Of a DNA stretch of 64,000 nt, positions 7,623 to 21,336 are shown one piece after another. The notes under the pieces are model-generated. The model searched no databases. It was not told where the DNA came from and was given only the letters and a program-made list of their open reading frames with translations. This DNA is from G963662605 sp963667005 (GTDB lineage: Bacteria > Bacteroidota > Ignavibacteria > Ignavibacteriales > Ignavibacteriaceae): contig OY762937.1 of NCBI GenBank assembly GCA_963667005.1, positions 1,612,001 through 1,676,000 on the forward strand. Reading direction: 5' to 3'. The first letter of the stretch is position 1. Each line of letters starts with the position of its first letter. The position numbers were made by a program, and so were the translations under genes.

Positions 7623-10094
7623 TTACTTTGTATTAATCCATAAATACGATTGTCCCGTTTTGGTAGAAAAATCATAAACAATTGTTTGTGGAAGTTGGGT
7701 TGTGTACTTTATAGCCTTCTCACTTATGATAGGCGATTTGATTTTCGGTATATAATAAAAAGGATTCGGATTATCACCTTTCGCAGTGTGAAATGTAAAG
7801 CTATTTTGGGGAGTGAGGGGACTGTGAATTCTGATTCTGCAATTGCCGCCAATGTTAGAGTGAATTTTTAGGTACGTCACCGCACCGTTCTCCCAGGTTA
7901 TATCAACAGTAAACCCTCCTCGTGCACGCAGTCCGGTTACTTTGCCGCTTTCCCATGCATCGGGCAAGGCAGGGAGAATATCAATCGCACCGTCATGGCT
8001 TTGTAAGAGCATTTCAACAATGCCGGACGTACATCCGAAATTACCGTCAATTTGAAATGGTGGATGCGCATCAAACAAATTGGGATAGGTGCCGCCATTG
8101 CCACGATATTTACCGAGGCTGTCTTTTTTCATCTCCGGTACGAGTGTCAATTGATCTTTGATCAATTTAAATGCGTGGTTGCCGTCTAATAGCCTCGCCC
8201 ATAAATTTACTTTCCATCCCATCGACCAGCCTGTTGAAACGTCCCCACGCTGCTCTAATGACGTTTTTGCGGCATTGCACAATGCTTGCGTATTAAACGG
8301 TGTAATCTGATTTGAAGGGAACATTCCATACAAATGCGAAACATGCCGGTGATGATCTTTTGGATTATCTAAGTCTTGCATCCATTCCTGCAACTGGCCG
8401 TATTGACCTATTTGCATGGGCGGGAGTTGCTCCAGCTTCATACGAAGTGTATCAGAGAATTTTTTATCAACGTTGAGCAGCTTTGCAGCACGAGCAGTTT
8501 GATCAAATACATCATAGACTAATTGATTATCCATAGTGCCGCCTGCACACAAGGAAATTTTTGTTTTCTCAGGAGCGTTCTCGGGAGAAACGGATGGACT
8601 GACAACTAACCAGCTATGCTCGGGTTCGCGAACAAGAAAATCGTTAAAAAACTCGGAAGCGCCTTTCATTATCGGGTAAACGGATTTTAGATATATAATG
8701 TCACCACTGAAAAGATATTTTTGCCAGAGGTGAGTACATAACCACGCGCCGCCCATCGGCCATGCTCCGGAATAAGCTTTATCAACCGCTCCGGTCACTC
8801 TCCACAAGTCCGTATTATGATGTGCTACCCAACCCCGGCATCCGTACATATCAGAAGCGGTTTTTCTTCCTGCTACTGAAAGATCGCGGACCATCTCAAC
8901 GAGAGGAATATTCATTTCTGAAAGGCCGGTTGTTTCACTCGGCCAGTAATTCATCTCGGTGTTTATGTTAATCGTGTATTTGCTATCCCACGAAGGTTTA
9001 AGTTGATCGTTCCAGATGCCTTGTAAATTTGCTGGTTGTCCTCCCGGTGCAGAGGTTGATATAAGAAGGTATCTGCCGAATTGAAAGTATAAACTAATGA
9101 GGCCAAGATCCTTTTCTTTGTCAGGCAACGAAATCCGTTCATTCGTAGGCAGATCACTTCGACTCGAACCATGCAAAGTAAACGAAACTCTGTAGAAATA
9201 TTTTTGGTATTCTTTTATGTGCCGGGCCTTAATCGTTTCATATGGCAAGCCGGTAACAACACTCAGGTTTTCATATGCGCGATGTACCGGGTCGGCAGAG
9301 ATGTTTTGATAATTAACATAATTTGTTGCCAGCGCTACTTTGATAACAACCGTATCTGCCGCTTTTACAGTCAATCCTTCAGTATATCCGGAAACACTTC
9401 CTCCGGAATTTTGCACATCTAAAATTCCGGCATACTTGATTTTACCTTCGATGCCTTCGTGTCCGCTTGCGACGCCGGTAAGGAGAATCCTGTTTGCTGT
9501 ATCAACGGAAACTTGTGCACCTTGAAGAGGAGTGAACGTTGCCTGAAAAGAAAGTGAATGAGGTTTATCAGCGAAAATTTTTATAAAGAGAACATTATCT
9601 TTGTACGATGTGAAAACTTCGCGGGTAAATTTTGTATCACCCACAGAGTACGATGTAGTGGCGATTGCATCAGCAAGGTTAAGTTCGCGGTAGTATTTTG
9701 TATAAACCTCATGTCCGGGGAAATTAAGTGTTACTGTGCCAGCAGGTAAAAAGGGCATGCCGTGTGCGGTTTTAGAGATGATGAATTTATCAGCAAGTTT
9801 TTGAGCCTCACTGTTTTTCCCTTCAAAAATCAACTGACGGATTTCGGCAAGATGACTTTTTGCTTCTCTATTGTCGTTGTTGTAAGGACTGCCGGCCCAG
9901 AGTGATGTTTCATTAAGGGCGATCATTTCCTGGCCGGGAATACCGTAAACCATCGCTCCAATTTTACCGTTGCCGAGCGGCAGCGCTTCGACCCATTGAG
10001 CGGCCGGTGTATTATACCAGAGTTTTAAATCGTTCTGCGCATATGCTGAAGTGAGCAGCATTAGGCAGGCAGCGAGAGAAGCAAAATACTTCAT
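7623..10094 (-). CDS. Glycoside hydrolase family 95 (alpha-L-fucosidase-like), secreted
   Basis: Inverting glycosidase that removes alpha-1,2-linked L-fucose (some family members act on L-galactose) from glycans. The 823 residues start with a signal peptide (MKYFASLAACLMLLTSAYAQ). The GH95 N-terminal domain with WVEALPLGNGKIGAMVYG follows, then the (alpha/alpha)6 barrel. Residues matching the bifidobacterial AfcA active site are visible: Asn376 and Asn378 in NINTEMNYW, the acid Glu505 in SPSVSPEN and Asp683 in FQIDGNFG. There is no T9SS C-terminal domain, so it is probably periplasmic or exported by another route. It starts 7 bp after the SulP gene and is probably cotranscribed. No clear Shine-Dalgarno is present. 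The exact substrate is unknown. Confidence 0.93.
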   Translation of the reverse strand: MKYFASLAACLMLLTSAYAQNDLKLWYNTPAAQWVEALPLGNGKIGAMVYGIPGQEMIALNETSLWAGSPYNNDNREAKSHLAEIRQLIFEGKNSEAQKLADKFIISKTAHGMPFLPAGTVTLNFPGHEVYTKYYRELNLADAIATTSYSVGDTKFTREVFTSYKDNVLFIKIFADKPHSLSFQATFTPLQGAQVSVDTANRILLTGVASGHEGIEGKIKYAGILDVQNSGGSVSGYTEGLTVKAADTVVIKVALATNYVNYQNISADPVHRAYENLSVVTGLPYETIKARHIKEYQKYFYRVSFTLHGSSRSDLPTNERISLPDKEKDLGLISLYFQFGRYLLISTSAPGGQPANLQGIWNDQLKPSWDSKYTININTEMNYWPSETTGLSEMNIPLVEMVRDLSVAGRKTASDMYGCRGWVAHHNTDLWRVTGAVDKAYSGAWPMGGAWLCTHLWQKYLFSGDIIYLKSVYPIMKGASEFFNDFLVREPEHSWLVVSPSVSPENAPEKTKISLCAGGTMDNQLVYDVFDQTARAAKLLNVDKKFSDTLRMKLEQLPPMQIGQYGQLQEWMQDLDNPKDHHRHVSHLYGMFPSNQITPFNTQALCNAAKTSLEQRGDVSTGWSMGWKVNLWARLLDGNHAFKLIKDQLTLVPEMKKDSLGKYRGNGGTYPNLFDAHPPFQIDGNFGCTSGIVEMLLQSHDGAIDILPALPDAWESGKVTGLRARGGFTVDITWENGAVTYLKIHSNIGGNCRIRIHSPLTPQNSFTFHTAKGDNPNPFYYIPKIKSPIISEKAIKYTTQLPQTIVYDFSTKTGQSYLWINTK

Positions 10095-10101
10095 TGATGT
10101 A

Positions 10102-11820
10102 CTATTTTTTTATTTGATCCATTTCTCTTTTTACAACCGGAACAGAACCCTGCAGTCTGCCGACCTTCGGGAGTCCCAGCATTTCACGTGCTTTATCAAG
10201 CGAGTCGTCTATGTTACCGAAAATATTTTCTTCACCGATCATTTTAATCAATCCTGCTTGTTCAAAAACTATGAGCGGCTGAGTATGAACATCGGAGAAA
10301 AGAACTTTCGTCCCTTTCTTTAATGACTCATTGTAAAATTCTTTGATAACATGCGTTCCGGTCGCATCCATCGCGGGTACGCTGCGCATACGGATAATGC
10401 GTACTTTAGGCGGATTTTCAACTTCCATCATTGCATCTTTAAACTTAAAGGCAGCACCGAAGAAAAATGGTCCGTTGATTTCGTATACTTCAACTCCCGG
10501 CGGCACATTGCGTCTGTCAATTCCATTCGGATCGGTTGACTCTTCATCTTCTTCTCTCATCTCACGCGTTACAACTTCAACATTTGTTACCATAGCCATG
10601 CGGCGCATGAACAGGAATACAGCAAGCACAACACCGACTTCAATGGCAACGGTCAAATCAATAATTACCGTAAGAAAGAACGTTGTTAGAAGAACAATAA
10701 CATCGCTCTTCGGACTTTTCAATAACGAAATAAATGTCCGCCACTCACTCATGTTATACGCAACAATAATCAGTACGGCAGCAAGTGTTGTCATTGGAAT
10801 AAGTTTTGCAAAACTTCCGAGGAACAGCATGATTAGTAAAAGTGTAATGGCGTGAACAATTCCCGCTATTGGAGTGCGTCCACCGTTTTTGATGTTTGCT
10901 GCTGTACGAGCTATTGCTCCCGTTACCGGAATGCCGCCAAACAGCGGCGAAATAACATTTGCAACACCCTGCGCAACGAGTTCCATGTTTGAGCGGTGTG
11001 TCTTGCCGATCATACCATCGGCAACAACCGCCGAGAGCAAGCCTTCAATGGCTGCCAGCAAGGCAATGGTAGTCGCCGGTTGAATGAGATTCCGGAGCGT
11101 GGGCAAATCAACATGAGGAATGCTTGGAGCCGGTAATGTTGATGGAATATTTCCATACACACTTCCGATTGTGGCAACGGGCAATTTGAAATATGTTACG
11201 ATGGCAGTAGTAATGATAATTGCAGCAAGTGAGCCTGGAACTTTATGTGTTATCTTATTCCAAAAAATCATGATAACCAGTGCGAGCGCACCGATACCAA
11301 ATGCATAATAGTTAACAGAAAAGTTTGTTGCAAAGGCATAACACTTCTCGAGAAATTCCGACGGCACTTTTTGCATATTCAGTCCGAAGAAATCTTTTAC
11401 CTGCGAAGAAAAAATAATTACAGCGATACCACTGGTAAATCCTACTGTTACAGGATGAGGAATGAATTTAATAATGGAGCCGAATTTTGCAACTCCCATG
11501 ATAATAAGAATAAATCCGGCGAGCAGCGTGGCAACCATTAGTCCGTCAACGCCGTATTGTTGAACGACACCAAATACGACAACGATAAAAGCGCCGGTCG
11601 GGCCGCCGATCTGTACGCGGCTTCCGCCGAGCAGCGATACAAAGAATCCGCCGATGATAGCGGTGATGATTCCTTTTTCGGGTGATACTCCGGATGCAAT
11701 GCCGAATGCAATTGCAAGGGGAAGGGCAATAACGCCGACGATAATGCCGGCAGTGATGTCATTGAGTAATTGTTCTTTGGTTATCGTCTTACGGATAGTC
11801 CATAGTTTAGGTTTGAGCAT
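10102..11820 (-). CDS. SulP-family anion transporter with STAS domain
   Basis: Inner-membrane permease of the SLC26/SulP family, which moves sulfate, bicarbonate or other anions. The 572 residues show the N-terminal ITAGIIVGVIALPLAIAFGIASG helix pair (family signature), about a dozen hydrophobic helices, and the conserved GGIPVTGAIARTAANIKNGG segment. A C-terminal cytoplasmic STAS domain (from about residue 440, with VPAMDATGTHVIKEF) follows. Substrate cannot be told from sequence. No sulfate assimilation or carbonic anhydrase gene is nearby. Its tail-to-head closeness to the GH95 gene suggests one transcript. Confidence 0.92.
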   Translation of the reverse strand: MLKPKLWTIRKTITKEQLLNDITAGIIVGVIALPLAIAFGIASGVSPEKGIITAIIGGFFVSLLGGSRVQIGGPTGAFIVVVFGVVQQYGVDGLMVATLLAGFILIIMGVAKFGSIIKFIPHPVTVGFTSGIAVIIFSSQVKDFFGLNMQKVPSEFLEKCYAFATNFSVNYYAFGIGALALVIMIFWNKITHKVPGSLAAIIITTAIVTYFKLPVATIGSVYGNIPSTLPAPSIPHVDLPTLRNLIQPATTIALLAAIEGLLSAVVADGMIGKTHRSNMELVAQGVANVISPLFGGIPVTGAIARTAANIKNGGRTPIAGIVHAITLLLIMLFLGSFAKLIPMTTLAAVLIIVAYNMSEWRTFISLLKSPKSDVIVLLTTFFLTVIIDLTVAIEVGVVLAVFLFMRRMAMVTNVEVVTREMREEDEESTDPNGIDRRNVPPGVEVYEINGPFFFGAAFKFKDAMMEVENPPKVRIIRMRSVPAMDATGTHVIKEFYNESLKKGTKVLFSDVHTQPLIVFEQAGLIKMIGEENIFGNIDDSLDKAREMLGLPKVGRLQGSVPVVKREMDQIKK

Positions 11821-11839
11821 ATAAATCTTTCTATAAGGA

Positions 11840-11965
11840 ATAGAACACGGATGACGCTGATGACACGGATTCTCACGGATTATATTATTTACGGAAAATA
11901 ATAATGACTTTCCTATAAAAATATATCAGTGAAAATCTGCGTCATCCGTGTTATCAGTGTTCTAT
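11840..11965. repeat. Inverted pair of the 41-nt dispersed repeat
   Basis: Two copies of the 41-base repeat face each other (11840-11880 forward, 11925-11965 reverse) around a 44-base AT-rich centre, so the transcript could fold into a long imperfect hairpin. The reverse copy contains the TAG stop codon (11962-11964) of the S9 peptidase on the minus strand. It sits between two minus-strand genes and may act as a terminator or mRNA stabiliser. Confidence 0.8.
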
Positions 11966-14031
11966 TTGTACTGATTGCGAACCATTAACTTCGAATCATA
12001 AGGCGCTTCTTTGCCGCCTAAGTATTTATGGAACCATTCCAGATGAGAATTATAGTACAACGGCATTGATTTTACGGCGCTTGGCCAGTGTCCGTCGTTT
12101 TTAAAAATGATAATGCGAGCGTCAATACCTCTTCTTTTCAAATCAGTGAAATATTCGAGGCTTTGATTATATGATACGCGGTAGTCGCGTTCTCCGGTGA
12201 TGATGAGTGTCGGTGTTGAGAATTTTTTTACATAGTTTGATGGCGACCATTTATCATACAATGGTTTGTTATCCCAGGGAGTGCCGTTCAAATCATGTTC
12301 AGGGAACCAGAGTTCTTCAGTTGTTCCGTACATGGCGCTAAGATTGTAAACGCCCATCATTGAGGCGAGGCATTTGTAACGCTTGGTGTTAGCCTGCAGC
12401 CAGTTCATCATGTAGCCGCCGTATGACCACCCCATTGCGCCGATTCTATTTTTATCTACATAAGAAAGTTTTTCGATGTAGTCTGTAATAAGCATGACAT
12501 CTTTATATACTTTACCGCCCCAGTCGCCTGAGATTGCTTTGGTGAATGCCTGTCCGTAACCGGTTGAGCCGTGAGGATTTGGTAGTGCAACAATATATCC
12601 GTATCCACCATAAAGCTGTGCATCGGGACGGTACGCATTCATCCATTGGCTTTGCGGGCCGCCGTGAACGTTGATGATGACAGGATATTTTTTCTTCGGA
12701 TCAAAATCATGAGGCTTAATTAGCATGACGTGGATTGGTGTTCCATCGGCGCCCTTTACCCACACATCTTCGGCGGGACGAAAATCAACTTCGGCAAGAA
12801 GGGCTTTGTTGTAGGTGGTAAGTTGTTTTTCTTGCTGTGTTACAACATCAAGTAAATAAATCTCTGCCGGCTTATCAATCTGACGATAAGTATAGTATAT
12901 ATTTATGTTGGTTGCATCCAATTCAAAATCACCGATAGCCCGATCGGGAGTAATTTGCACAATTTCTTCGGTGGCAATATTAATCGTGAATAAAGGAGTA
13001 AAACTTTTTTGATCTGCCTGAAAGCAAATGGTCTTTGAATCCGGCAGCCATTTAATATCGTCGACCCAGTTGTCAAATTTTTCGCCGATGCGTTTTGATT
13101 TTTGGGCGGCGATGTCGTAGAGTGCAATAACAAATTTATCCGATTCATATCCCGGCACTTTTTGTGTGCGGTACGCGATATATTTTCCATCAGGGGAGAA
13201 AGCGGGGGTACCGTCCCATGCTTTATTTTCACTAGTAATATCCTTGGTCTGTTTTGCGGCAATATCATATAGCCAGAGATCAGCGTTAGTAGAGTTCCCT
13301 GCTTTTTCATCAGCGTTTGCAACATAACAGAATAATTTTGAATCAGGTGAAAAAGCATAACCTGAACCGCCAAGAGTGAATACCGGGCAATTGTAGTTAT
13401 ATGGAGTAATATCGGTCAATACACCGGTCTGCAAGTCTTGCAGGAAAATATGATTTACTCTGCCTTCCGAATACGCGTTCCAATGTCTGAAAAGCAGGTC
13501 ATCGCTCATTGCTGCCTGAATCGGTCCGTCTTCTGCGGCTTCATATGCTTTGCGGTTGCATGCCGAATCGGCACCGCAATCGGGGTAGACATTGGAAGTG
13601 AATGCAAGAGTTTTTCCATCCGGTGAAAGCAGTGGTTCGGCAATTCCGGGATAGAAAGTAGTTATCTGTTTTACCGCTTTTGTCTTAAAATCGTAACTAA
13701 AAACCTGAGAGTTTCCTGCAACGGTTTTTGTAAAATATAAAATATTATCGCTTGTGCTCCTGAACGGTGAATAAACGCTTTTCTCTCCAAGGTCTACTTT
13801 GGACGATATTTTCTTTTCCGTATCCATTACATAAATAGCAGTAAGAGACTTTCCTTCTTTCATGAAGCTTTCTGTAACGGTATAAGCGAGGCTTTTTCCG
13901 GAAGGAGAAAGACTTAGAGCGCCGACTCCTTTGACGCGGTAAATGTCATCGAGTGTAAATGCGCGTTTTTGCGCGTTGGTGGATATTGTGAGTGAAATTA
14001 TAATTAAAAGAAATATGGAAATTCGTTTCAT
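11962..14031 (-). CDS. S9 family prolyl oligopeptidase-like peptidase, secreted
   Basis: Serine peptidase of clan SC family S9 (dipeptidyl/acylaminoacyl peptidase group) that cleaves short peptides, probably in the periplasm. A signal peptide (MKRISIFLLIIISLTISTNA) precedes a beta-propeller rich in LSPDGKTLAF and FSPDGKYIAYR repeats. The C-terminal alpha/beta-hydrolase carries the triad: Ser in GWSYGGYM, Asp in ITGERDYRV, His in NDGHWPSA. The open frame starts at 14055, but the ATG at 14031 has AAGGA 8-12 bases upstream and begins the signal peptide, so I use it (689 residues). The stop codon lies in the dispersed repeat. Confidence 0.94.
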   Translation of the reverse strand: MKRISIFLLIIISLTISTNAQKRAFTLDDIYRVKGVGALSLSPSGKSLAYTVTESFMKEGKSLTAIYVMDTEKKISSKVDLGEKSVYSPFRSTSDNILYFTKTVAGNSQVFSYDFKTKAVKQITTFYPGIAEPLLSPDGKTLAFTSNVYPDCGADSACNRKAYEAAEDGPIQAAMSDDLLFRHWNAYSEGRVNHIFLQDLQTGVLTDITPYNYNCPVFTLGGSGYAFSPDSKLFCYVANADEKAGNSTNADLWLYDIAAKQTKDITSENKAWDGTPAFSPDGKYIAYRTQKVPGYESDKFVIALYDIAAQKSKRIGEKFDNWVDDIKWLPDSKTICFQADQKSFTPLFTINIATEEIVQITPDRAIGDFELDATNINIYYTYRQIDKPAEIYLLDVVTQQEKQLTTYNKALLAEVDFRPAEDVWVKGADGTPIHVMLIKPHDFDPKKKYPVIINVHGGPQSQWMNAYRPDAQLYGGYGYIVALPNPHGSTGYGQAFTKAISGDWGGKVYKDVMLITDYIEKLSYVDKNRIGAMGWSYGGYMMNWLQANTKRYKCLASMMGVYNLSAMYGTTEELWFPEHDLNGTPWDNKPLYDKWSPSNYVKKFSTPTLIITGERDYRVSYNQSLEYFTDLKRRGIDARIIIFKNDGHWPSAVKSMPLYYNSHLEWFHKYLGGKEAPYDSKLMVRNQYK

Positions 14032-14115
14032 GGTATAATCCTTAAATAAATTCATACCGAAAATTACGGTTTTTATTAAAATTTTTTTAGGAATAAGGAA
14101 TAATAATTTAAGCTA

Positions 14116-14577
14116 TCAGATATTCAACTCGTCCCTTTCCTGTTTAGAAAGGGATAAGTCCATGATCATTCGATTGGTGGAAAATGTCTGAATTAATAGC
14201 CAAGCGGCAATTAGTGTGGGAAAGGTAAGAAAATATACTTGATGAGATAGTCTATATAAAACACAGGAAATAAGTCCAACCCCTTCTAACGGTGCCAAAC
14301 TTACAACCAAGGCACCAAGATATGTAGATAGTTTTGCCGGGAGAGCGGCATCCGGTTTAACGGATTGTAATCTGGCTCCGGCAGATCTTTTGCCGATAAA
14401 AATAGCAGAGACGGTAAATATGGCGATAAAGGCTAAAATTATATTTCCAGAATCATGCGCCCACATCGGCTGCACATCTGTTTTATCCAGATACACGACG
14501 ATTTCCATCAGGATTAATCCAATAGCCAATGCCGTAGGTATTATTTTAATTTTTAACAACAGCGATTTAGTATCCAT
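14116..14577 (-). CDS. Small integral membrane protein of unknown function
   Basis: Not recognised. About 153 residues with four predicted membrane helices (for example IPTALAIGLILMEIVVYL, NIILAFIAIFTVSAIFIG, LVVSLAPLEGVGLISCVLY and FPTLIAAWLLIQTF) and a short charged C-terminus. The open frame runs back to 14697 inside the DinB-like gene. The ATG at 14577 (MDTKSLLLK) has a GGA seven bases upstream, and the ATG at 14589 is an alternative. It begins about 20 bases after the DinB-like gene ends, so the two are probably cotranscribed. No functional motif was seen. Confidence 0.72.
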   Translation of the reverse strand: MDTKSLLLKIKIIPTALAIGLILMEIVVYLDKTDVQPMWAHDSGNIILAFIAIFTVSAIFIGKRSAGARLQSVKPDAALPAKLSTYLGALVVSLAPLEGVGLISCVLYRLSHQVYFLTFPTLIAAWLLIQTFSTNRMIMDLSLSKQERDELNI

Positions 14578-14596
14578 AATATATTCCATTCCTGTC

Positions 14597-15136
14597 TTAT
14601 TGATTCTGATGTGTGAGAGATTGTATATGAGCCAGGTGATGCTTGCCGTGCCAGGCGTATATGCCGATATTAACATCAAGGCGGAACTCTTTTTCATGTT
14701 CCGGATGATAAAATGTTTTACTGAACTCGGCAGAGGTGAGGCTTCTCAGTAATATAACCCAACGTGCATGAAGCGCAGTCAATAAATTAATGGAGAGTTC
14801 AACCGGGGCAGTTCTGGCATCAATCAATTCAGCCCATCTATCTTCGAAATAGGGCTTGATGGCAGGAGTTGACTCAGTTAACGCAAGACGAAACCGACAG
14901 AATGAATTAACGTGGCTGTCGGCGAGGTGGTGGACAACCTGCCGCACGGTCCATCCACCGGGGCGGTAAGGGGTGTCAAGCTGATTCTCGTTCAATTCTG
15001 AAATAACTTTCTGAAGCTTGGCCGGCAGTTCTTCGATTTCGTTTATCCAAAATTGAATCTGTTCACTGGTTATTGACTCAGATTTTTCAAATTTACCAAT
15101 GGGGTACTGGAGCTTAATTATATCTTCGTTCATCAT
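14597..15136 (-). CDS. DinB/YfiT-like putative metal-dependent hydrolase or thiol transferase
   Basis: Four-helix-bundle protein of the DinB superfamily, YfiT (BstA-like) group. The three metal-ligand histidines are visible: one in VRQVVHHLADSH (about residues 65-77) and two in WHGKHHLAHI (about 162-171). The PGGWTVRQVVHHLADSHVNS stretch is typical of YfiT. Family members include bacillithiol S-transferases and mycothiol-dependent enzymes, and the thiol used here is unknown. The length of 179 residues is normal. Two adjacent ATG codons (15136, 15133) could start it. It is followed closely by the small membrane protein. Confidence 0.88.
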   Translation of the reverse strand: MMNEDIIKLQYPIGKFEKSESITSEQIQFWINEIEELPAKLQKVISELNENQLDTPYRPGGWTVRQVVHHLADSHVNSFCRFRLALTESTPAIKPYFEDRWAELIDARTAPVELSINLLTALHARWVILLRSLTSAEFSKTFYHPEHEKEFRLDVNIGIYAWHGKHHLAHIQSLTHQNQ

Positions 15137-15685
15137 AAAATATGTTTATGATAGTATTGTAAATAAGCGTTTCTCAAGAAATCTATGTAAATCACACGAT
15201 ATATGCAAGATTCACTTTTCATAATATCCGGTGAATGAAGCCGCATTACCAACGCATTCCCGTAATTTTGAGAGACAATGAGATAGTAGGGGCATGTTGT
15301 ATGATTTCGTGAGTCACCCGAAATATACGTGGTAAAGGAATTAAACGGTCTGCTAAAAATTTGTTTTAACACTAAGAATGTAAAAATTCAATGGAGTTAT
15401 TGAAAATAATTTAAAAAATTTAAAAGAAAATTGCGACACGGTTTTACCCGCATAAACAAAGGCTCAAGTGAGGATTTGCTCCGGAAGCTGGCGAAATTCA
15501 AAAAGAAATTTGAAAATATTTTTGCAGAAAAATTTGGAGTGAAAGCATTTTAGTCGTATATTTAGAGCTCTTTGTTTTTGAATTATGTGACGGCACAAGC
15601 CAAGACAACAAAAGCAAAGCATAAAGTTCTCTGAAAACATGGCTGAAAGAAAGTTGTAAAAAATTTAAGAAAAATTTAAAACGAC

Positions 15686-15713
15686 TTGACTTTAAAGCTA
15701 AATCATGTATTTT
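15686..15713 (+). promoter_or_regulatory. Putative rrn promoter P1
   Basis: TTGACT (15686-15691), a 16-base spacer and TATTTT (15708-15713), preceded by AT-rich tracts that resemble an UP element. It lies about 220 bases before the 16S gene. Confidence 0.55.
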
Positions 15714-15791
15714 AGAAAGGCTTTATAAAAATAAGTTTGTTCTTAAAATATTGAAATTTAGCTCTGAGAGAAAAAGAATCCGAAAGGGTAC

Positions 15792-15820
15792 TTGACTTTC
15801 AGAATAAAAAACAGTAAGTT
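15792..15820 (+). promoter_or_regulatory. Putative rrn promoter P2
   Basis: A second TTGACT (15792-15797), with a 17-base spacer and TAAGTT (15815-15820). Sharing the same -35 hexamer with P1 supports a tandem promoter arrangement, but the -10 box is weak. Confidence 0.45.
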
Positions 15821-15844
15821 TAAAATCCTCATTTATGAGGAAAA

Positions 15845-15856
15845 TGTTCTTTGACA
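15845..15856 (+). promoter_or_regulatory. boxA-like antitermination element, 16S leader
   Basis: TGTTCTTTGACA resembles the rrn boxA (TGCTCTTTAACA in E. coli) bound by NusB/NusE. A near copy, TGTTCTTTGAAA, occurs in the tRNA-23S spacer at 17790. Confidence 0.6.
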
Positions 15857-15931
15857 GAGTGAAAACGATAGAGAGACCCGTTAATAAAATTGAGGTTAAT
15901 CTGCGAAAATTACACAGTTATTAAAAAATCC

Positions 15932-17481
<1,550 letters not shown>

Positions 17482-17578
17482 AGTAATACCAGACTCAATC
17501 TGTATTAACAGTCTCCTATCGCACTTTGTCATTTTGTTATTTGAAGCAATGAGTTAATGCAACAAAAGCATTAAACCT

Positions 17579-17655
<77 letters not shown>

Positions 17656-17706
17656 GTAGGCGTGTTAATTTCCAAAAATTACACCCCTAAGACCCTATAA
17701 GGTTAG

Positions 17707-17779
17707 GGGGCTATAGCTCAATTGGGAGAGCGCCGCCCTTGCAAGGCGGAGGTTAACGGTTCGATCCCGTTTAGCTCCA
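17707..17779 (+). tRNA. tRNA-Ala (TGC)
   Basis: Seventy-three bases with acceptor GGGGCTA/TAGCTCC (one G-T pair), and anticodon TGC at 17740-17742. The genomic 3' end is A followed by CTTT, so CCA is not encoded, unlike the neighbouring tRNA-Ile. It would need CCA-adding enzyme. Confidence 0.95.
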
Positions 17780-17789
17780 CTTTTTTTGT

Positions 17790-17801
17790 TGTTCTTTGAA
17801 A
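17790..17801 (+). promoter_or_regulatory. boxA-like element before 23S
   Basis: TGTTCTTTGAAA matches the 16S leader element at 15845 in 11 of 12 bases and sits 140 bases upstream of 23S, as in other rrn operons. Confidence 0.5.
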
Positions 17802-17940
17802 GATTGAAGTTGTAAAATCGATATTCCGCGCAAGCGGATTGGAGGTTTTATAGAGGTCAAAAATGTAGTGAATTATTTATTTATGTATAATTTCATAGTG
17901 TATAATTCACTCGAGCAAAAGACTTTAGAAAGAATTTCTT

Positions 17941-20945
<3,005 letters not shown>

Positions 20946-21013
20946 GGTATTTTTTCAAAATGCTTTTGCTTTTTTGATCTCGCTTCAATCTTTCTATTAT
21001 TTTGTAAAAGTTT

Positions 21014-21129
<116 letters not shown>

Positions 21130-21140
21130 TTTAAATTTTG

Positions 21141-21172
21141 AAACCCGTCATGATTTTCGTGACGGGTTTTTT
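21141..21172 (+). terminator. Rho-independent terminator of the rrn operon
   Basis: AAACCCGTCA (21141-21150) pairs with TGACGGGTTT (21160-21169), followed by a T run. It ends the 16S-23S-5S transcript. Confidence 0.92.
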
Positions 21173-21184
21173 GTTTTAAAGACA

Positions 21185-21225
21185 ATAGAACGCTGATGAC
21201 ACGGATGACACTGATTTTCACGGAT
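21185..21225 (+). repeat. 41-nt dispersed repeat, copy 4
   Basis: Begins ATAGAACGCTGATGACACGG and matches the copies at 6200, 11840 and 11925 (reverse). It lies between the rrn terminator and the first lipoprotein gene. Confidence 0.8.
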
Positions 21226-21336
21226 TAATTTGTTACTAACTGACCCTCTATATTTAACCCGTTCCCTATTTTTTTAACCGACTTTGTTTTTTTATATGGC
21301 ATTGTCTAATTTTAACTTATCTAAATAAGGGATATT

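Larger units (their letters stand above)
15137..15931 (+). other. Gene-free rrn upstream and leader region
   Basis: About 800 bases with no convincing gene. The distal half is AT-rich and carries two promoter-like sequences with TTGACT -35 boxes and a boxA-like element (listed separately). The proximal half (15137-15500) shows nothing clear beyond a low-quality reverse open frame of 79 codons. Confidence 0.7.

Noticed and set aside
10343..10855. Forward open frame of 170 codons opposite the SulP gene
   Set aside because: Antisense shadow of a well-supported transporter gene; no ribosome site.
15133..15372. Reverse open frame of 79 codons upstream of 16S
   Set aside because: No ribosome site, no recognisable domain, irregular composition, and it lies in the rrn upstream region.
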